Positions 39,401 to 47,296 of a stretch of DNA of 64,000 nucleotides are shown in pieces (within the stretch, counting starts at the first letter, position 1; the number at the start of each line of letters is the position of its first letter). Under the pieces are notes generated by a model that made no database searches, was not told the origin of the DNA, and worked only from the letters and a program-made list of their open reading frames with translations. The DNA is from Rhizobiaceae bacterium (lineage in GTDB: Bacteria > Pseudomonadota > Alphaproteobacteria > Rhizobiales > Rhizobiaceae): contig JAEPQK010000006.1 in NCBI GenBank assembly GCA_017640615.1, positions 234,777-298,776 on the forward strand. Reading direction: 5' to 3'. A program made the position numbers and the translations under genes.

Positions 39401-40842
39401 GTGAAGGTGGTGGCGATCTCGCGGGCGCGTTCCACCAGCGTTTCGTTGATCTGACGGGCACGGGCCTCGAGCGCACTGTTGAGCCGCTCTGCGCCCGAAT
39501 CCAACGCCTGTGCGCGGGTTTCGAATTCGCCGATCAGCGCCTGGCTGCGTTCCGATAGAATGTTCTCGACACCGGCGAGGCGGGAATCGAACTCGGTTGT
39601 CAGCGACGATGTCGCGTCGTTCAGCATGGAAATCATGCCGGTCAGCCGGTCGTCGAGCGCCTCCGACAGCGATCCCGTAAGGTCGTCGGCGCTCTGCGCG
39701 AGCGTCGCAATGCGAGTGTCCAGTTGGCTTGCGAACACTTCACCGGACGTCGTGATGCGATCGGAAACAACGTCGAGACGCTGATCGATAGCCTCATAGA
39801 TCGAGCTGCTCGAGAGGTTGATGCGGTCGACGAGGGAATCGCCGGATTCGGTGACTGTCTTGAGAAGCTGCCCCGATGCGCTCACGATGCTCTCACGCAG
39901 CGTGTCGGACGCATGGTCCATCTCTTCCTTGAGCGTTTCGTGCGCGCCGGAAATCGATGCGCGGACACGTTCCGCATGGCTGATGACCGCCTCGCGCTCG
40001 CCGCTCAGACCATCAACAAGCGTGCGAATTCGCACTTCGTTGTCGGAATAGGCGCGTTCCAGCTCCGTCACCTCGGAGTGCACCAGCGTTTCGAGCTCCA
40101 CGGCGCGTGCAAGGGTGCGCTCGATGCCGTCGCCCATCGCCATGACTTCACGGCGGATCGCCTGGCCGACGGTCATGATGCGGTCCTGCGCAATGTTTTC
40201 CGGCTCTGCCAGACGCATTGCCGCTTCGGTCATCGTGCGGGCGGCGTGGCGCATTTCCTGCGCGCGGCGGATCATCACCGCGAACCCCCAGAACAGGATA
40301 AGCGGAACCAGAATGCCGATGCCGAGCCCGATAACGGACGGCGCAGCGAACAGCTGCTCGATCGTGCGGATTTCCCAGATGCCCGGCGCATAAAGAATGT
40401 GGCCAAGCATCAGGCCGCCGGCAATCCAGGCCAGCGACAGGAATAGCGTTGCCCAGTAGATGCCGCGCGAGGGACCGCGGCCGAGGCTCTGCAGATTTGC
40501 GCGGGAATCGCGCTGCCGGTCGTCATTGGCCGGCTGGAACGCCGCATCTGCTTTCGGGGCCGGTTCTACCGGGCGCAGATCGGCGGCAGCGGGCGCAGCA
40601 GCTGCGGCGATGGCCGGCTTCGGATCTGTTTGCGTGCCCTTTTCTTCCTCCGCGCGACCTTCACGGGCGAGGTCGTCGGCGGCCTGCGCAATCTGCGCTT
40701 CCAGGTCTTCCATAGAGGCGGCGATGTCGAGATCGCCGTCTGATACGAAGTCCTCGCCGGTCAGATCGATGTCCAGAGCTTCTTCAAGCTCCTTCGCAAC
40801 TGCCTCGTCGGTTTTCTTATTCGTCGATGCTTTGCGCGCCAT
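36451..40842 (-). CDS. Giant membrane-anchored coiled-coil protein, growth-pole-ring (GPR/RgsE)-like
   Basis: A 1463-residue protein. Residues 1-120 are acidic and low in order. Two membrane helices lie near 128-151 and 168-190 with a short periplasmic loop. Residues 200-1290 are almost continuous coiled coil rich in Glu, Arg, Ala and Ser, including a 29-residue repeat array around 527-717. A Pro/Ala-rich linker (about 1300-1350) leads to a conserved C-terminal globular domain of some 120 residues (ESLNSLSVDIARAIDHDAAIELW onward). This matches the layout of the apolipoprotein-like ring protein that organises polar growth in Agrobacterium and Sinorhizobium. I infer that role from architecture only. 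The ATG at 40842 begins MARKAST. Confidence 0.75.
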   Translation of the reverse strand: MARKASTNKKTDEAVAKELEEALDIDLTGEDFVSDGDLDIAASMEDLEAQIAQAADDLAREGRAEEEKGTQTDPKPAIAAAAAPAAADLRPVEPAPKADAAFQPANDDRQRDSRANLQSLGRGPSRGIYWATLFLSLAWIAGGLMLGHILYAPGIWEIRTIEQLFAAPSVIGLGIGILVPLILFWGFAVMIRRAQEMRHAARTMTEAAMRLAEPENIAQDRIMTVGQAIRREVMAMGDGIERTLARAVELETLVHSEVTELERAYSDNEVRIRTLVDGLSGEREAVISHAERVRASISGAHETLKEEMDHASDTLRESIVSASGQLLKTVTESGDSLVDRINLSSSSIYEAIDQRLDVVSDRITTSGEVFASQLDTRIATLAQSADDLTGSLSEALDDRLTGMISMLNDATSSLTTEFDSRLAGVENILSERSQALIGEFETRAQALDSGAERLNSALEARARQINETLVERAREIATTFTDARQDIAAVINEGKAKIGTDMAELIMSTSSLLDERAQEFTARLMEGRGQVTATLEQDYAQLAERANHFSGVLAENREQISAALERDMAQLVERAGDLTGILAKNRDEVSSALERDMAQLAERAGQLTNVLAENRDKISSTLERDMAQLTERAGELTGILATNREKISATLEKDMAQLHERAGDLARILASNREQVSASLDKDIATLSEHTNRFAGMLSHSRQEVSAALEKDIGQLSERRADLDNAIAQHVMSLADRQKEIGDDVASNISRIEEAFGRQSGIIEERTRTMETALGAGVDNVRKALENSAGVVAGSLRDKVLEITSTISQQAERTFDDVDQRIIARTHQTSAELEERARQITESLADADKRIAGGTDSLVSRLNEGLTEAETRLTAGTNQIGEKLHEQVLQTEARLISRANSITETFADAGSDITERTDAATRTIAERTRELNEMLSARSADIAEILDKTARPLVERFAQSGGELQRNLENATQQATERLRAESVALVNALANRTAETLTAVEGAKTGLVEGVSDLIDRLSASNSKLGELIDMANVNLGAVDTKLADSTQGFASTAEKAAQSFASSARLIDTNASRLTELSSSTLKDVSSIATKFDEHGKLLASASNLLGSAQANLASTLDERQQALEELSVGLVKKSEDIERIMRNFETLIEGTIDRAEGRTRSSTEELRGMIADVVESASTRFSDATSELRRTAEVIRSELENTRAEIKRGVFELPEETRESTSAMRRAVSEQINALKELSDIVARSGRMLDASDNAEPAPRNPRPSQPQRAAQPARSAPELPRAERPAPEPARGGGETATKRREPASATQQPSGGWVSDLLRGASREDAPAAEAPAARQSNGNRSPLHVVESLNSLSVDIARAIDHDAAIELWERYRRGERNVFTRRLYTLKGQQTFDEIRRKYQSDGDFRTAVDRYCVDFEKLLEDVSTNDRDNMMTQTYLSSDTGKVYTMLAHAAGRLR
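38690..39260 (-). repeat. 87-bp tandem repeat array inside the giant coiled-coil gene
   Basis: Six to seven imperfect 87-bp units encode 29-residue repeats of the form LERDMAQLxERAGxLTGIL followed by AxNRxxIS. Units start, for example, at about 38958, 39045 and 39131. The period of 29 equals one heptad plus two hendecads, which gives a nearly straight coiled coil. It is coding repeat sequence, not CRISPR. Confidence 0.85.
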
Positions 40843-41057
40843 GCCGCTTTGACCCTTCGATCTGGCGCGGGAAGTCAATGGCGACCCCCGTATCCCGCGC
40901 GGAAAAGGACGTAAATTGCCTGCGGGCATCGTAGTGGGCAACGCCGGCAAAGGGAACAATCATTCGGGCCGAAGGATAAAAGTTTAAACATAAGGTTAAT
41001 GCGATCGAGCAATGCCATATGGACCAAGGCGCGCCGTTAACCGCGCATGCACCTGCC

Positions 41058-41492
41058 ATGCCTACTATCTGGAAAAAGATGAGGCCGGACAACAGCATGC
41101 ACAATAACCACGACGACGAGAACCAATCCGCAGAAGAGGGCCGGACGGGCCGCAGGTTCGTCGATGCCCCGCCGATCGATATGGCGCATTTGACGCGCCA
41201 CACGCTGGGCGACGAGGGCATAGCGCATGAGGTGCTTTCGCTGTTTTTGCTCGAGGTCGAATCGGCCCGCAAATTGCTGCCCGAATGCAATGAGAAAGAG
41301 CTGCTGGAAATCGCTCACCGGATCAAGGGCGGCGCCAGGGCAGTCGGAGCATTCGTGCTCGCCGATATCGCCGCCGATATCGAAGACGCGCCGCAAGACC
41401 GGTCGCTTGTCGACGAATTTCTGGATATGGCTGAAAAGGTCGAGCTCTATGTCGATGCGATTTCGACGGATCGCAGGAGAGCTACGGGTTGA
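41058..41492 (+). CDS. Hpt domain protein (histidine phosphotransfer)
   Basis: A 144-residue protein whose C-terminal 100 residues form an Hpt four-helix bundle. The phosphorylated His is in IAHRIKGGARAVGA, matching the HxxKG pattern. Upstream, VLSLFLLEVESARKLL is the usual helix of the fold. There is no kinase or receiver attached and none next door, so its partners lie elsewhere. The start is uncertain between ATGs at 41019, 41058, 41079 and 41097. It is divergent from the growth-pole-like coiled-coil gene, with about 215 bp between them. Confidence 0.83.
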   Translation: MPTIWKKMRPDNSMHNNHDDENQSAEEGRTGRRFVDAPPIDMAHLTRHTLGDEGIAHEVLSLFLLEVESARKLLPECNEKELLEIAHRIKGGARAVGAFVLADIAADIEDAPQDRSLVDEFLDMAEKVELYVDAISTDRRRATG

Positions 41493-41555
41493 CATGAGGC
41501 TGCCAGCGTTTATCTCCGCTGACATTCTACCGTCTTTTCCTTAACAGGTTAAACA

Positions 41556-41876
41556 ATGCCCAAGATCACATATGTCGCGTTTGACGGCGCGCGTCACGAG
41601 ATCGATGCGCCGGTCGGATCGACCGTGATGGAAAACGCGGTGCGCAACGGCGTGCCGGGCATCGAGGCGGAATGCGGAGGTGCCTGCGCCTGCGCAACAT
41701 GTCACGTCTATGTCGATGAAGCATGGACGGAGAAGGTAGGTCCGCCCGAGGCGATGGAAGAAGACATGCTGGATTTCGGCTACGATGTACGGTCGAATTC
41801 GCGCCTATCCTGCCAGATACAGGTCAGCGACGAACTTGACGGGCTGGTGGTCAGCGTACCGGAGCGGCAGGGCTAG
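41556..41876 (+). CDS. [2Fe-2S] ferredoxin
   Basis: A 106-residue adrenodoxin/FdVI-type ferredoxin. The cluster cysteines are in [17 protein letters not shown] (C-x5-C-x2-C) and the fourth is in SRLSCQIQV. The length and the acidic patch [13 protein letters not shown] are typical of this class, which feeds electrons to P450s or to iron-sulfur assembly. It is not linked to an isc operon here; the suf operon is 5.7 kb away. The gene stands between an Hpt gene and a convergent DUF922 gene. Confidence 0.94.
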   Translation: MPKITYVAFDGARHEIDAPVGSTVMENAVRNGVPGIEAECGGACACATCHVYVDEAWTEKVGPPEAMEEDMLDFGYDVRSNSRLSCQIQVSDELDGLVVSVPERQG

Positions 41877-41882
41877 CCGCTT

Positions 41883-42482
41883 CTAGTTTCCCGTGCGCTG
41901 CGCACGGTATTTGAGCAGCCGCAGGATGCGCCGCTCGAAATTGATGCCCTCGACACGATCGAACTTTGCCTGTGCCGCATCGTGCTTGGCCATGATGCGG
42001 TCGGTCGTGCTTTTCGCTTTAGCCGCGGTCTGTTCGCAATTTCGCTGCGGATAGAGCTTCTTAAGCGCGTTTTCGAGTTCACGTGCGTGGTTTTTCGCGA
42101 TGATGACGTGGCTTTCCTCATGCCGCTTTATGTCGGCGGAAAGCGTGTCCCAGACCAGCTGCGTTTCTGAATCGGAGCGGCGGCGCGAGCGCCAGCGCGG
42201 CAGGATCACCTTGGCTTTGACCCGAACCTCGGCGTTGACCACACGGCAGCGGCCGCGGCTCTCGCCATATTGGATCTTGGTGTTGAACTCCATTTCCGTC
42301 GCGCCCGGGTGCCTGCGGCCGGTGCTGCGCAGTTTGGGGCCGCGGCGGTCGAGTTCGGTCTGGATTTCATCCAGCGTACGCCCGCCAATGCTGAAATAGC
42401 TGTAGGTCTTGGAAAGCGACGCGGCTTGGGCTGGCCAGGTCATGATCGTCAGGATGGCGACAACCGCCGAAACGATTTTCAC
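41883..42482 (-). CDS. DUF922 family putative zinc protease, exported
   Basis: A 199-residue exported protein. The GTG at 42482 with GGAG nine bases before it gives the signal MKIVSAVVAILTIMTWPAQA; an ATG at 42509 is an alternative that would spoil the signal peptide. The mature part has the DUF922 features SYFSIGGRTLDEI and a metalloprotease-like RHEESHVIIAKNHA segment (HEESH). Family members are predicted secreted zinc proteases with unknown targets. It ends six bases from the ferredoxin stop and is divergent from folP. Confidence 0.82.
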   Translation of the reverse strand: MKIVSAVVAILTIMTWPAQAASLSKTYSYFSIGGRTLDEIQTELDRRGPKLRSTGRRHPGATEMEFNTKIQYGESRGRCRVVNAEVRVKAKVILPRWRSRRRSDSETQLVWDTLSADIKRHEESHVIIAKNHARELENALKKLYPQRNCEQTAAKAKSTTDRIMAKHDAAQAKFDRVEGINFERRILRLLKYRAQRTGN

Positions 42483-42564
42483 GTGCGCTTTCTCCGGTTG
42501 ACGCAACATTGCGCGAGGTGCAAGCGGAGCGCAACGGAAATCTTGGGCGGCAGCAGACATCCCA

Positions 42565-43419
42565 TTGACCCCGATACCGACAAGAACATGGACGCTCGCG
42601 CATGGCCGAAGCCTTGAGATCGGCGGCCGCGCGCTGATCATGGGCATTCTTAACGTCACACCGGACAGCTTTTCCGATGGCGGCAGGTTCCATGCTGCAG
42701 AACGCGCCATCGAGCACGCCGCGCGGATGATCGGCGAGGGCGCCGACATTATCGACATTGGCGGTGAATCCACGCGGCCCGGCGCTGAGCCAGTGACAGC
42801 GGAGGAAGAGCAGCGCCGTATTCTCCCCGTGATCGAAAAAGTGGCTGCGATGCCGGCTGCAATCGTCTCGGTCGATACCTATCGTGCCGAAACCGCCCGG
42901 TTGGCTTTGGAAGCAGGGGCGCATATTGTGAACGATGTCTGGGGACTTTCGCGTGAACGCGCGATTGCCGATCTAGCCGCTGCGAGTGGCGCCGGCCTCG
43001 CAATCATGCACACTGGTCGCGAGCGTCAGAAATCGCCTGATGTGATTGAAGATCAACGGGTTTTTCTGACCGAGGCACTTCAAGCTGCCGAACGCGCCGG
43101 GGTGAAGGCGGAGCAGATCGTGCTCGACCCCGGTTTCGGTTTTGCCAAGGATGCGGAGGAAAACCTGTCGCTGATCGCGCGGTTCGAGGAACTGCACCAT
43201 CTTGGATTTCCGCAACTCGTCGGCACATCCCGCAAGCGTTTCATCGGTACGGTCACCGGGCGCGATGGCGATGAACGCGATATCGGCACTGCGGCGACGA
43301 GCGTCGCTTTGCGAATGAAGGGGGCTGCCATTTTCCGGGTACACAATGTGGCGATGAACAGGGCGGCGCTCGACATGGCGGATGCCGTGCTTCAGCGGCA
43401 GAACGGGGTGGGGCGATGA
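42565..43419 (+). CDS. folP: Dihydropteroate synthase
   Basis: A 284-residue TIM-barrel enzyme joining 4-aminobenzoate to hydroxymethyl-dihydropterin pyrophosphate in folate synthesis; the target of sulfonamides. Motifs are MGILNVTPDSFSDGG, DIGGESTRPGA, DPGFGFAK and the phosphate-site GTSRKRFIG. The start appears to be a TTG at 42565, because no ATG or GTG lies in frame before the first conserved motif. It overlaps folB by 4 bp (ATGA). Confidence 0.95.
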   Translation: MTPIPTRTWTLAHGRSLEIGGRALIMGILNVTPDSFSDGGRFHAAERAIEHAARMIGEGADIIDIGGESTRPGAEPVTAEEEQRRILPVIEKVAAMPAAIVSVDTYRAETARLALEAGAHIVNDVWGLSRERAIADLAAASGAGLAIMHTGRERQKSPDVIEDQRVFLTEALQAAERAGVKAEQIVLDPGFGFAKDAEENLSLIARFEELHHLGFPQLVGTSRKRFIGTVTGRDGDERDIGTAATSVALRMKGAAIFRVHNVAMNRAALDMADAVLQRQNGVGR

Positions 43420-43781
43420 CCGAGTACACAATCCGGCTCCAGAATTGCGCGTTCTTTGCCCGTCACGGCGTGCACGATGCGGAAGAGGCGCTCGGACAAC
43501 GCTTTTATGTCGATGCCGCGCTCACGGTAGCCTCGCAGAAGCCGCTCGAAGATGACGATATCGACGGCACGGTAGACTACGGCACTGCATTTGCGGTGAT
43601 CGAGAAGATCATCACCGGCAAACGGCGGTTTCTGATCGAGGCGCTTGCGCTCGATGTCGCGAAAGCGCTCTGCCAGCGGTTTCCGCAGATCAGCCACACG
43701 GAAATCACCGTCCGCAAGCCCAATGCGCCTGTTCCGGGCGTTCTCGACTATGCCGAGGTCACGCTTGTCTGGCCGCAATAG
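43416..43781 (+). CDS. folB: Dihydroneopterin aldolase
   Basis: A 121-residue enzyme splitting 7,8-dihydroneopterin to 6-hydroxymethyl-dihydropterin and glycolaldehyde. Key parts are IRLQNCAFFARHGVHDAEEALGQ with the conserved Gly-Val-His-x3-Glu region, FYVDAALT and the Lys in TVRKPNAPVPG. It overlaps folP upstream and folK downstream, giving a coupled folP-folB-folK operon. Confidence 0.95.
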   Translation: MTEYTIRLQNCAFFARHGVHDAEEALGQRFYVDAALTVASQKPLEDDDIDGTVDYGTAFAVIEKIITGKRRFLIEALALDVAKALCQRFPQISHTEITVRKPNAPVPGVLDYAEVTLVWPQ

Positions 43782-44280
43782 CGTGCGCGCCTATATCGGG
43801 CTCGGCGGCAATATCGGCGATCCGCGCGCGAATATGGCGGCAGCTCTTGGGCTTCTCGACGACGATCCCGCGATCAGCGTCGTTGCCGTTTCGCCGCTTT
43901 ATTCGACGCCGCCCTGGGGCATCACCGATCAGCCTGACTTTCTGAATGCCGCGGCGGAGCTCCAAACCCAGCTTGCGCCGCGCGAACTGCTGCAACAGTG
44001 TCTGGAAACGGAAGCGAAGTTGCATCGGGTGCGCGACAAACGCTGGGGCCCGCGCAGCGTCGATCTCGATGTTCTTGTCTATGGCGAACTGGAAATTGAC
44101 GAGACGGGACTGGAACTGCCGCATCCACGCATGATGGACCGCGCGTTTGTATTGGTTCCGCTGATGGACCTAGCGCCGGAGCTTGCCGTTCGCGGGGTGC
44201 GGCTCGACGACAGGCTAAGCGAGATTGGGCGCGAGGGCATCAACCTCGCAGCCGGTGCCGAATGGTGGAAGGGCAGATAG
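43765..44280 (+). CDS. folK: 2-amino-4-hydroxy-6-hydroxymethyldihydropteridine pyrophosphokinase
   Basis: A 171-residue HPPK that pyrophosphorylates the pterin before FolP acts. It has the start IGLGGNIGDP, the mid motif SPLYSTPPWGITDQPDFLNAA, and WGPRSVDLDVLVYG with the catalytic metal-binding aspartates. The TTG at 43765 has GAGG six bases upstream and overlaps folB by 17 bp; a GTG at 43783 is the other candidate. Last gene of the folate operon, convergent with tyrS. Confidence 0.94.
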   Translation: MSGRNSVRAYIGLGGNIGDPRANMAAALGLLDDDPAISVVAVSPLYSTPPWGITDQPDFLNAAAELQTQLAPRELLQQCLETEAKLHRVRDKRWGPRSVDLDVLVYGELEIDETGLELPHPRMMDRAFVLVPLMDLAPELAVRGVRLDDRLSEIGREGINLAAGAEWWKGR

Positions 44281-44289
44281 GTCGTTCGA

Positions 44290-45543
44290 TCAGACCGGAC
44301 GAACCAGAATGTGCTTTTTTTTGCCGAGCGAGAGCTTAATCACGCCTTCGGCACTGACATCTGCGTCTGAAACGGAAGCGCGCGGGTCATTCACCTGAGC
44401 GTCATTGACGCGCACCGCACCGCCCTGAACATGCCGCCGCGCTTCGCTGTTCGAGCCCGCCAGTCCGGCCTGCACGAGCAGGTTGAGCAAGCCGGCACCT
44501 GCCTTAAGCTCAGCCGCAGTTACCTCGATCGACGGCAAATCGCCCGCCAGCGCGCCTTCCTCGAAGGTTTTGCGCGCCGTTTCCGCAGCCGCTTCCGCAG
44601 CCTGGCGCCCATGCAGCATCGCCGTCACTTCGGTGGCGAGCACCTTCTTGGCGTCGTTGATCTCTGCACCGCCCAGAGCTGCGAGCCGCGCAACTTCATC
44701 CAGCGGCAGCGTCGTGTAGAGCTTCAGGAAGCGGCCAACATCGGCATCTTCGGTGTTGCGCCAGTACTGCCAGAAGTCCCAGGCGCTCATCATGTCCGCG
44801 TCGAGCCAGACAGCGCCTTCCGCGGTCTTGCCCATCTTGGCGCCCGACGAGGTGGTCAGAAGCGGTGACGTCAGCGCGTAGAGTTGCGGCGCGCCCAGCC
44901 GGTGGCCGAGATCGATGCCGTTGACGATGTTGCCCCATTGGTCCGAGCCGCCCATTTGCAGCCGGCAGTCGTGACGCCGGTTCAACTCCACGAAGTCGTA
45001 GGCCTGGAGGATCATGTAGTTGAATTCCAGGAAGGACAGCGACTGTTCGCGGTCGAGCCTCAGCTTCACACTGTCGAAGGACAGCATGCGGTTGACCGAG
45101 AAATGCCGGCCGACATCGCGCAGAAATTCGACATAGTTCAGATTGAGCAGCCAGTCGGCATTGTTGATCATCAGCGCGTCGGTCGCGCCATCGCCGAAGT
45201 TCAGATAGGGCTCAAAGTTCCTGCGTATCCCGGCGAGGTTTTCCTCGATGCCGTCAACGCTCAGGAGCTTGCGCGCCTCGTCCTTGAAAGAGGGGTCGCC
45301 GATCATTGACGTGCCGCCGCCCATCAGCGCAATCGGACGGTGGCCGGTCTGCTGCATCCAGTGCAGCATCATGATCTGGATCAGCGAACCCGCATGCAGG
45401 CTCTTCGCTGTCGCGTCAAAGCCGATATAGGCCGTCACGGTTTCCTTCGCGAACAGCTCGTCGAGGCCGGTTTCATCGGAAATCTGGTGGATGAAACCGC
45501 GCTCGGAAAGGGTGCGCAGGAAATCGGACTTGAAGGCGGACAT
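44290..45543 (-). CDS. tyrS: Tyrosyl-tRNA synthetase
   Basis: A 417-residue class I synthetase attaching tyrosine to tRNA-Tyr (whose gene is at 62.7 kb). The HIGH-type motif is SLHAGSLIQ after YIGFDATA. The KMSKS equivalent is [13 protein letters not shown]-terminal S4 RNA-binding domain is seen as [18 protein letters not shown]. This is the TyrRS alpha-type of about 420 residues. The start at 45543 gives [16 protein letters not shown]. Confidence 0.96.
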   Translation of the reverse strand: MSAFKSDFLRTLSERGFIHQISDETGLDELFAKETVTAYIGFDATAKSLHAGSLIQIMMLHWMQQTGHRPIALMGGGTSMIGDPSFKDEARKLLSVDGIEENLAGIRRNFEPYLNFGDGATDALMINNADWLLNLNYVEFLRDVGRHFSVNRMLSFDSVKLRLDREQSLSFLEFNYMILQAYDFVELNRRHDCRLQMGGSDQWGNIVNGIDLGHRLGAPQLYALTSPLLTTSSGAKMGKTAEGAVWLDADMMSAWDFWQYWRNTEDADVGRFLKLYTTLPLDEVARLAALGGAEINDAKKVLATEVTAMLHGRQAAEAAAETARKTFEEGALAGDLPSIEVTAAELKAGAGLLNLLVQAGLAGSNSEARRHVQGGAVRVNDAQVNDPRASVSDADVSAEGVIKLSLGKKKHILVRPV

Positions 45544-45666
45544 TTGAGTGACCTGACAGAAGAAAAAATCAATTCGTGGCGCTGCGCCGCGAACGCGCGC
45601 CTTTTGCATCAGGCGACGGCGAATAACAAGAACCAGATGTCGGACTGGCCTAGCTGGTTTCAGCGG

Positions 45667-46311
45667 CTAGTTGTCCAAGCCACCGAATTTTCGGACAAGT
45701 GTGGCCATTTCCGCATTGCCCAGTGGTCCCTCGAGGCCGCTGGCAACGCCAACCCGATCCGAGATCGGCCGGTTCTGGCTCACCTTCCATTTGCCTTCAA
45801 TACTAGCGATGTCGATTTCGATGCCAATTATGCCTTTGAGCTGGGCGTCGATAAAAGGTGCTGGTGCGTCCTCGACGGCCCACGGCTCCGGGAGGCCTGC
45901 TTCGCGCGAAACCGTCAGGTCACGGATTTGCTGAGCAAGCCAGGCCTTGTCATCCATAACACGCGCGGTGCCGCGGACTTGAACGATCGCATAGTTCCAG
46001 GTCGGCACCACCTTGCCGGTTTCGCGCTTGGTTTCGTACCAGGAGGGCGTGACGTAGGCATCCGCTCCCTGAAAGACGATCAGAACCGGCTTTTCGGGCT
46101 GCCCAGCTATGAGTTTCCAATGCGGATTGGCGCGGGCGACGTGACAGCGCAGGCGGCCGTTTTCACCAATCTCGGGGTCGAGCAGGAAGGGTATCGGATC
46201 GGCTACCGGCCCGGCCTCAGTGGTCGAAATCAGGAGCCCGAGCGGATGGGCGCGCACAAGCGCATGCAGTGTGCTTCGATCGGTCTCGATGAAATGCGGC
46301 GGCTGATACAT
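45667..46311 (-). CDS. FMN-binding negative transcriptional regulator, PaiB family
   Basis: A 214-residue PaiB-type split-barrel FMN-binding protein. Family signatures are MYQPPHFIETDRSTLHALVR at the start, CHVARANPHWK, FQGADAYVTPSWYETKRETGKVVPTWNY and the C-terminal WKVSQNRP. In Bacillus, PaiB represses sporulation and protease genes, but many proteobacterial members may act as flavin-linked oxidoreductases rather than regulators. It is unlinked to a PaiA-type acetyltransferase here. Confidence 0.87.
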   Translation of the reverse strand: MYQPPHFIETDRSTLHALVRAHPLGLLISTTEAGPVADPIPFLLDPEIGENGRLRCHVARANPHWKLIAGQPEKPVLIVFQGADAYVTPSWYETKRETGKVVPTWNYAIVQVRGTARVMDDKAWLAQQIRDLTVSREAGLPEPWAVEDAPAPFIDAQLKGIIGIEIDIASIEGKWKVSQNRPISDRVGVASGLEGPLGNAEMATLVRKFGGLDN

Positions 46312-46394
46312 TTCGGCGCTCCCAGGCGGAACGCCGTCTTACCAGAATGTGTGCCAATTTCTTGGGCCACGGCGATCCGTCGCTGCGTCCTGGA

Positions 46395-47069
46395 CTAGCG
46401 AATGCGCTTCGGCCGCGGCTCGGCCAGCTCACCGCGCAGGCGCGCATCCAGATAGTCGGCGCATTCCTCGATCAGGAGGTCGGCGTCGTTGGAGAAGAAG
46501 TGGTTGGCGCCGGGCATGATCTTTTGCGTGATCGTGATGCCCTTTTGCGTGTGCAGCTTGTCAACCAGCACCTGCACGTCCTTCGGCGGGGCCACGCGGT
46601 CGGCATCGCCATGAATGATCAGGCCGGAGGAGGGGCAGGGGGCTAGGAACGCGAAGTCATAGATGTTGGGCTGCGGCGCGATCGACATGAAGCCCTCGAT
46701 TTCCGGCCGGCGCATCAGCAGTTGCATGCCGATCCAGGCACCGAAGGAATAGCCGGCCACCCAGCAGTTTTTGGAATCGGGATGCAGCGACTGGATCCAG
46801 TCAAGTGCTGCGGCGGCATCGGACAGTTCGCCGGTGCCGTGGTCGAACTCGCCCTGGCTGCGGCCGATACCGCGAAAATTGAACCGAAGCGTGGTGAAGT
46901 TGCGCTTCTGGAACATGTAGAACAGATCGTAGACGATCTTGTTGTTCATGGTTCCGCCGAATTGCGGGTGCGGATGCAGCACGATCGCAATCGGCGCGCT
47001 CTTCTCGCTGGAGGGCTGATATCGGCCTTCGAGGCGGCCAGCCGGTCCGGCGAAAATGACTTCGGGCAT
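46395..47069 (-). CDS. Alpha/beta hydrolase (dienelactone hydrolase-like)
   Basis: A 224-residue single-domain hydrolase. It has IVLHPHPQFGGTMNNK near the start, the nucleophile elbow AGYSFGAWIG, the acid in IIHGDADRVAPP and the His in MPGANHFFSNDA. This compact type is widespread in alphaproteobacteria and its natural substrate is unknown. It is divergent from the suf operon, and the suf promoter lies in the 227 bp gap. Confidence 0.87.
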   Translation of the reverse strand: MPEVIFAGPAGRLEGRYQPSSEKSAPIAIVLHPHPQFGGTMNNKIVYDLFYMFQKRNFTTLRFNFRGIGRSQGEFDHGTGELSDAAAALDWIQSLHPDSKNCWVAGYSFGAWIGMQLLMRRPEIEGFMSIAPQPNIYDFAFLAPCPSSGLIIHGDADRVAPPKDVQVLVDKLHTQKGITITQKIMPGANHFFSNDADLLIEECADYLDARLRGELAEPRPKRIR

Positions 47070-47123
47070 ATTGTTCTCCGTATAAACCCTGTCCGCGTGA
47101 GCAATGCGAAAAGGCGCTTACCC

Positions 47124-47177
47124 TTGACGCGGCGGGGACGGCTTCTTAGAAACCAGTTTAGAATTGTTCAAAACTGG
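47124..47177 (+). promoter_or_regulatory. Irr-like iron control box and candidate promoter of the suf operon
   Basis: Bases 47153-47177 form a 25-bp near-palindrome: CCAGTTT and AAACTGG arms around GAA-TTG-TTC. Its core reads TTTAGAA-N3-TTCAAAA, one mismatch from the Irr consensus TTTAGAA-N3-TTCTAAA of alphaproteobacteria. Just upstream are TTGACG (47124-47129) and a weak TTAGAA ten-box 16 bp on, so the palindrome would cover the transcription start and act as a repressor site. It lies 120 bp before the first suf gene. Irr repression of suf under iron shortage is the expected outcome. Confidence 0.75.
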
Positions 47178-47296
47178 AAACGCTGCGGGTATCCAGTCGG
47201 CAAGGCGCGTAAATAGGACGGCGAAGCCTTCAATTTCAAGGAAATAACGCCGCAAGCGAAACTCTCGTCGATTTTAGGGCCCGGAACGGACAAAGC

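Noticed and set aside
36809..39558. Long forward frames (518 and 456 residues) over the giant coiled-coil gene
   Set aside because: They are Ser/Arg-rich or Leu/Gly/Arg-rich mirrors of the coiled-coil codons and carry the 87-bp repeat only as a reflection.
40975..41000. Possible CtrA site before the Hpt and coiled-coil genes
   Set aside because: TTTAAACATAAGGTTAA resembles TTAA-N7-TTAA, but the first half is off by one base or one spacing position; too weak to claim.
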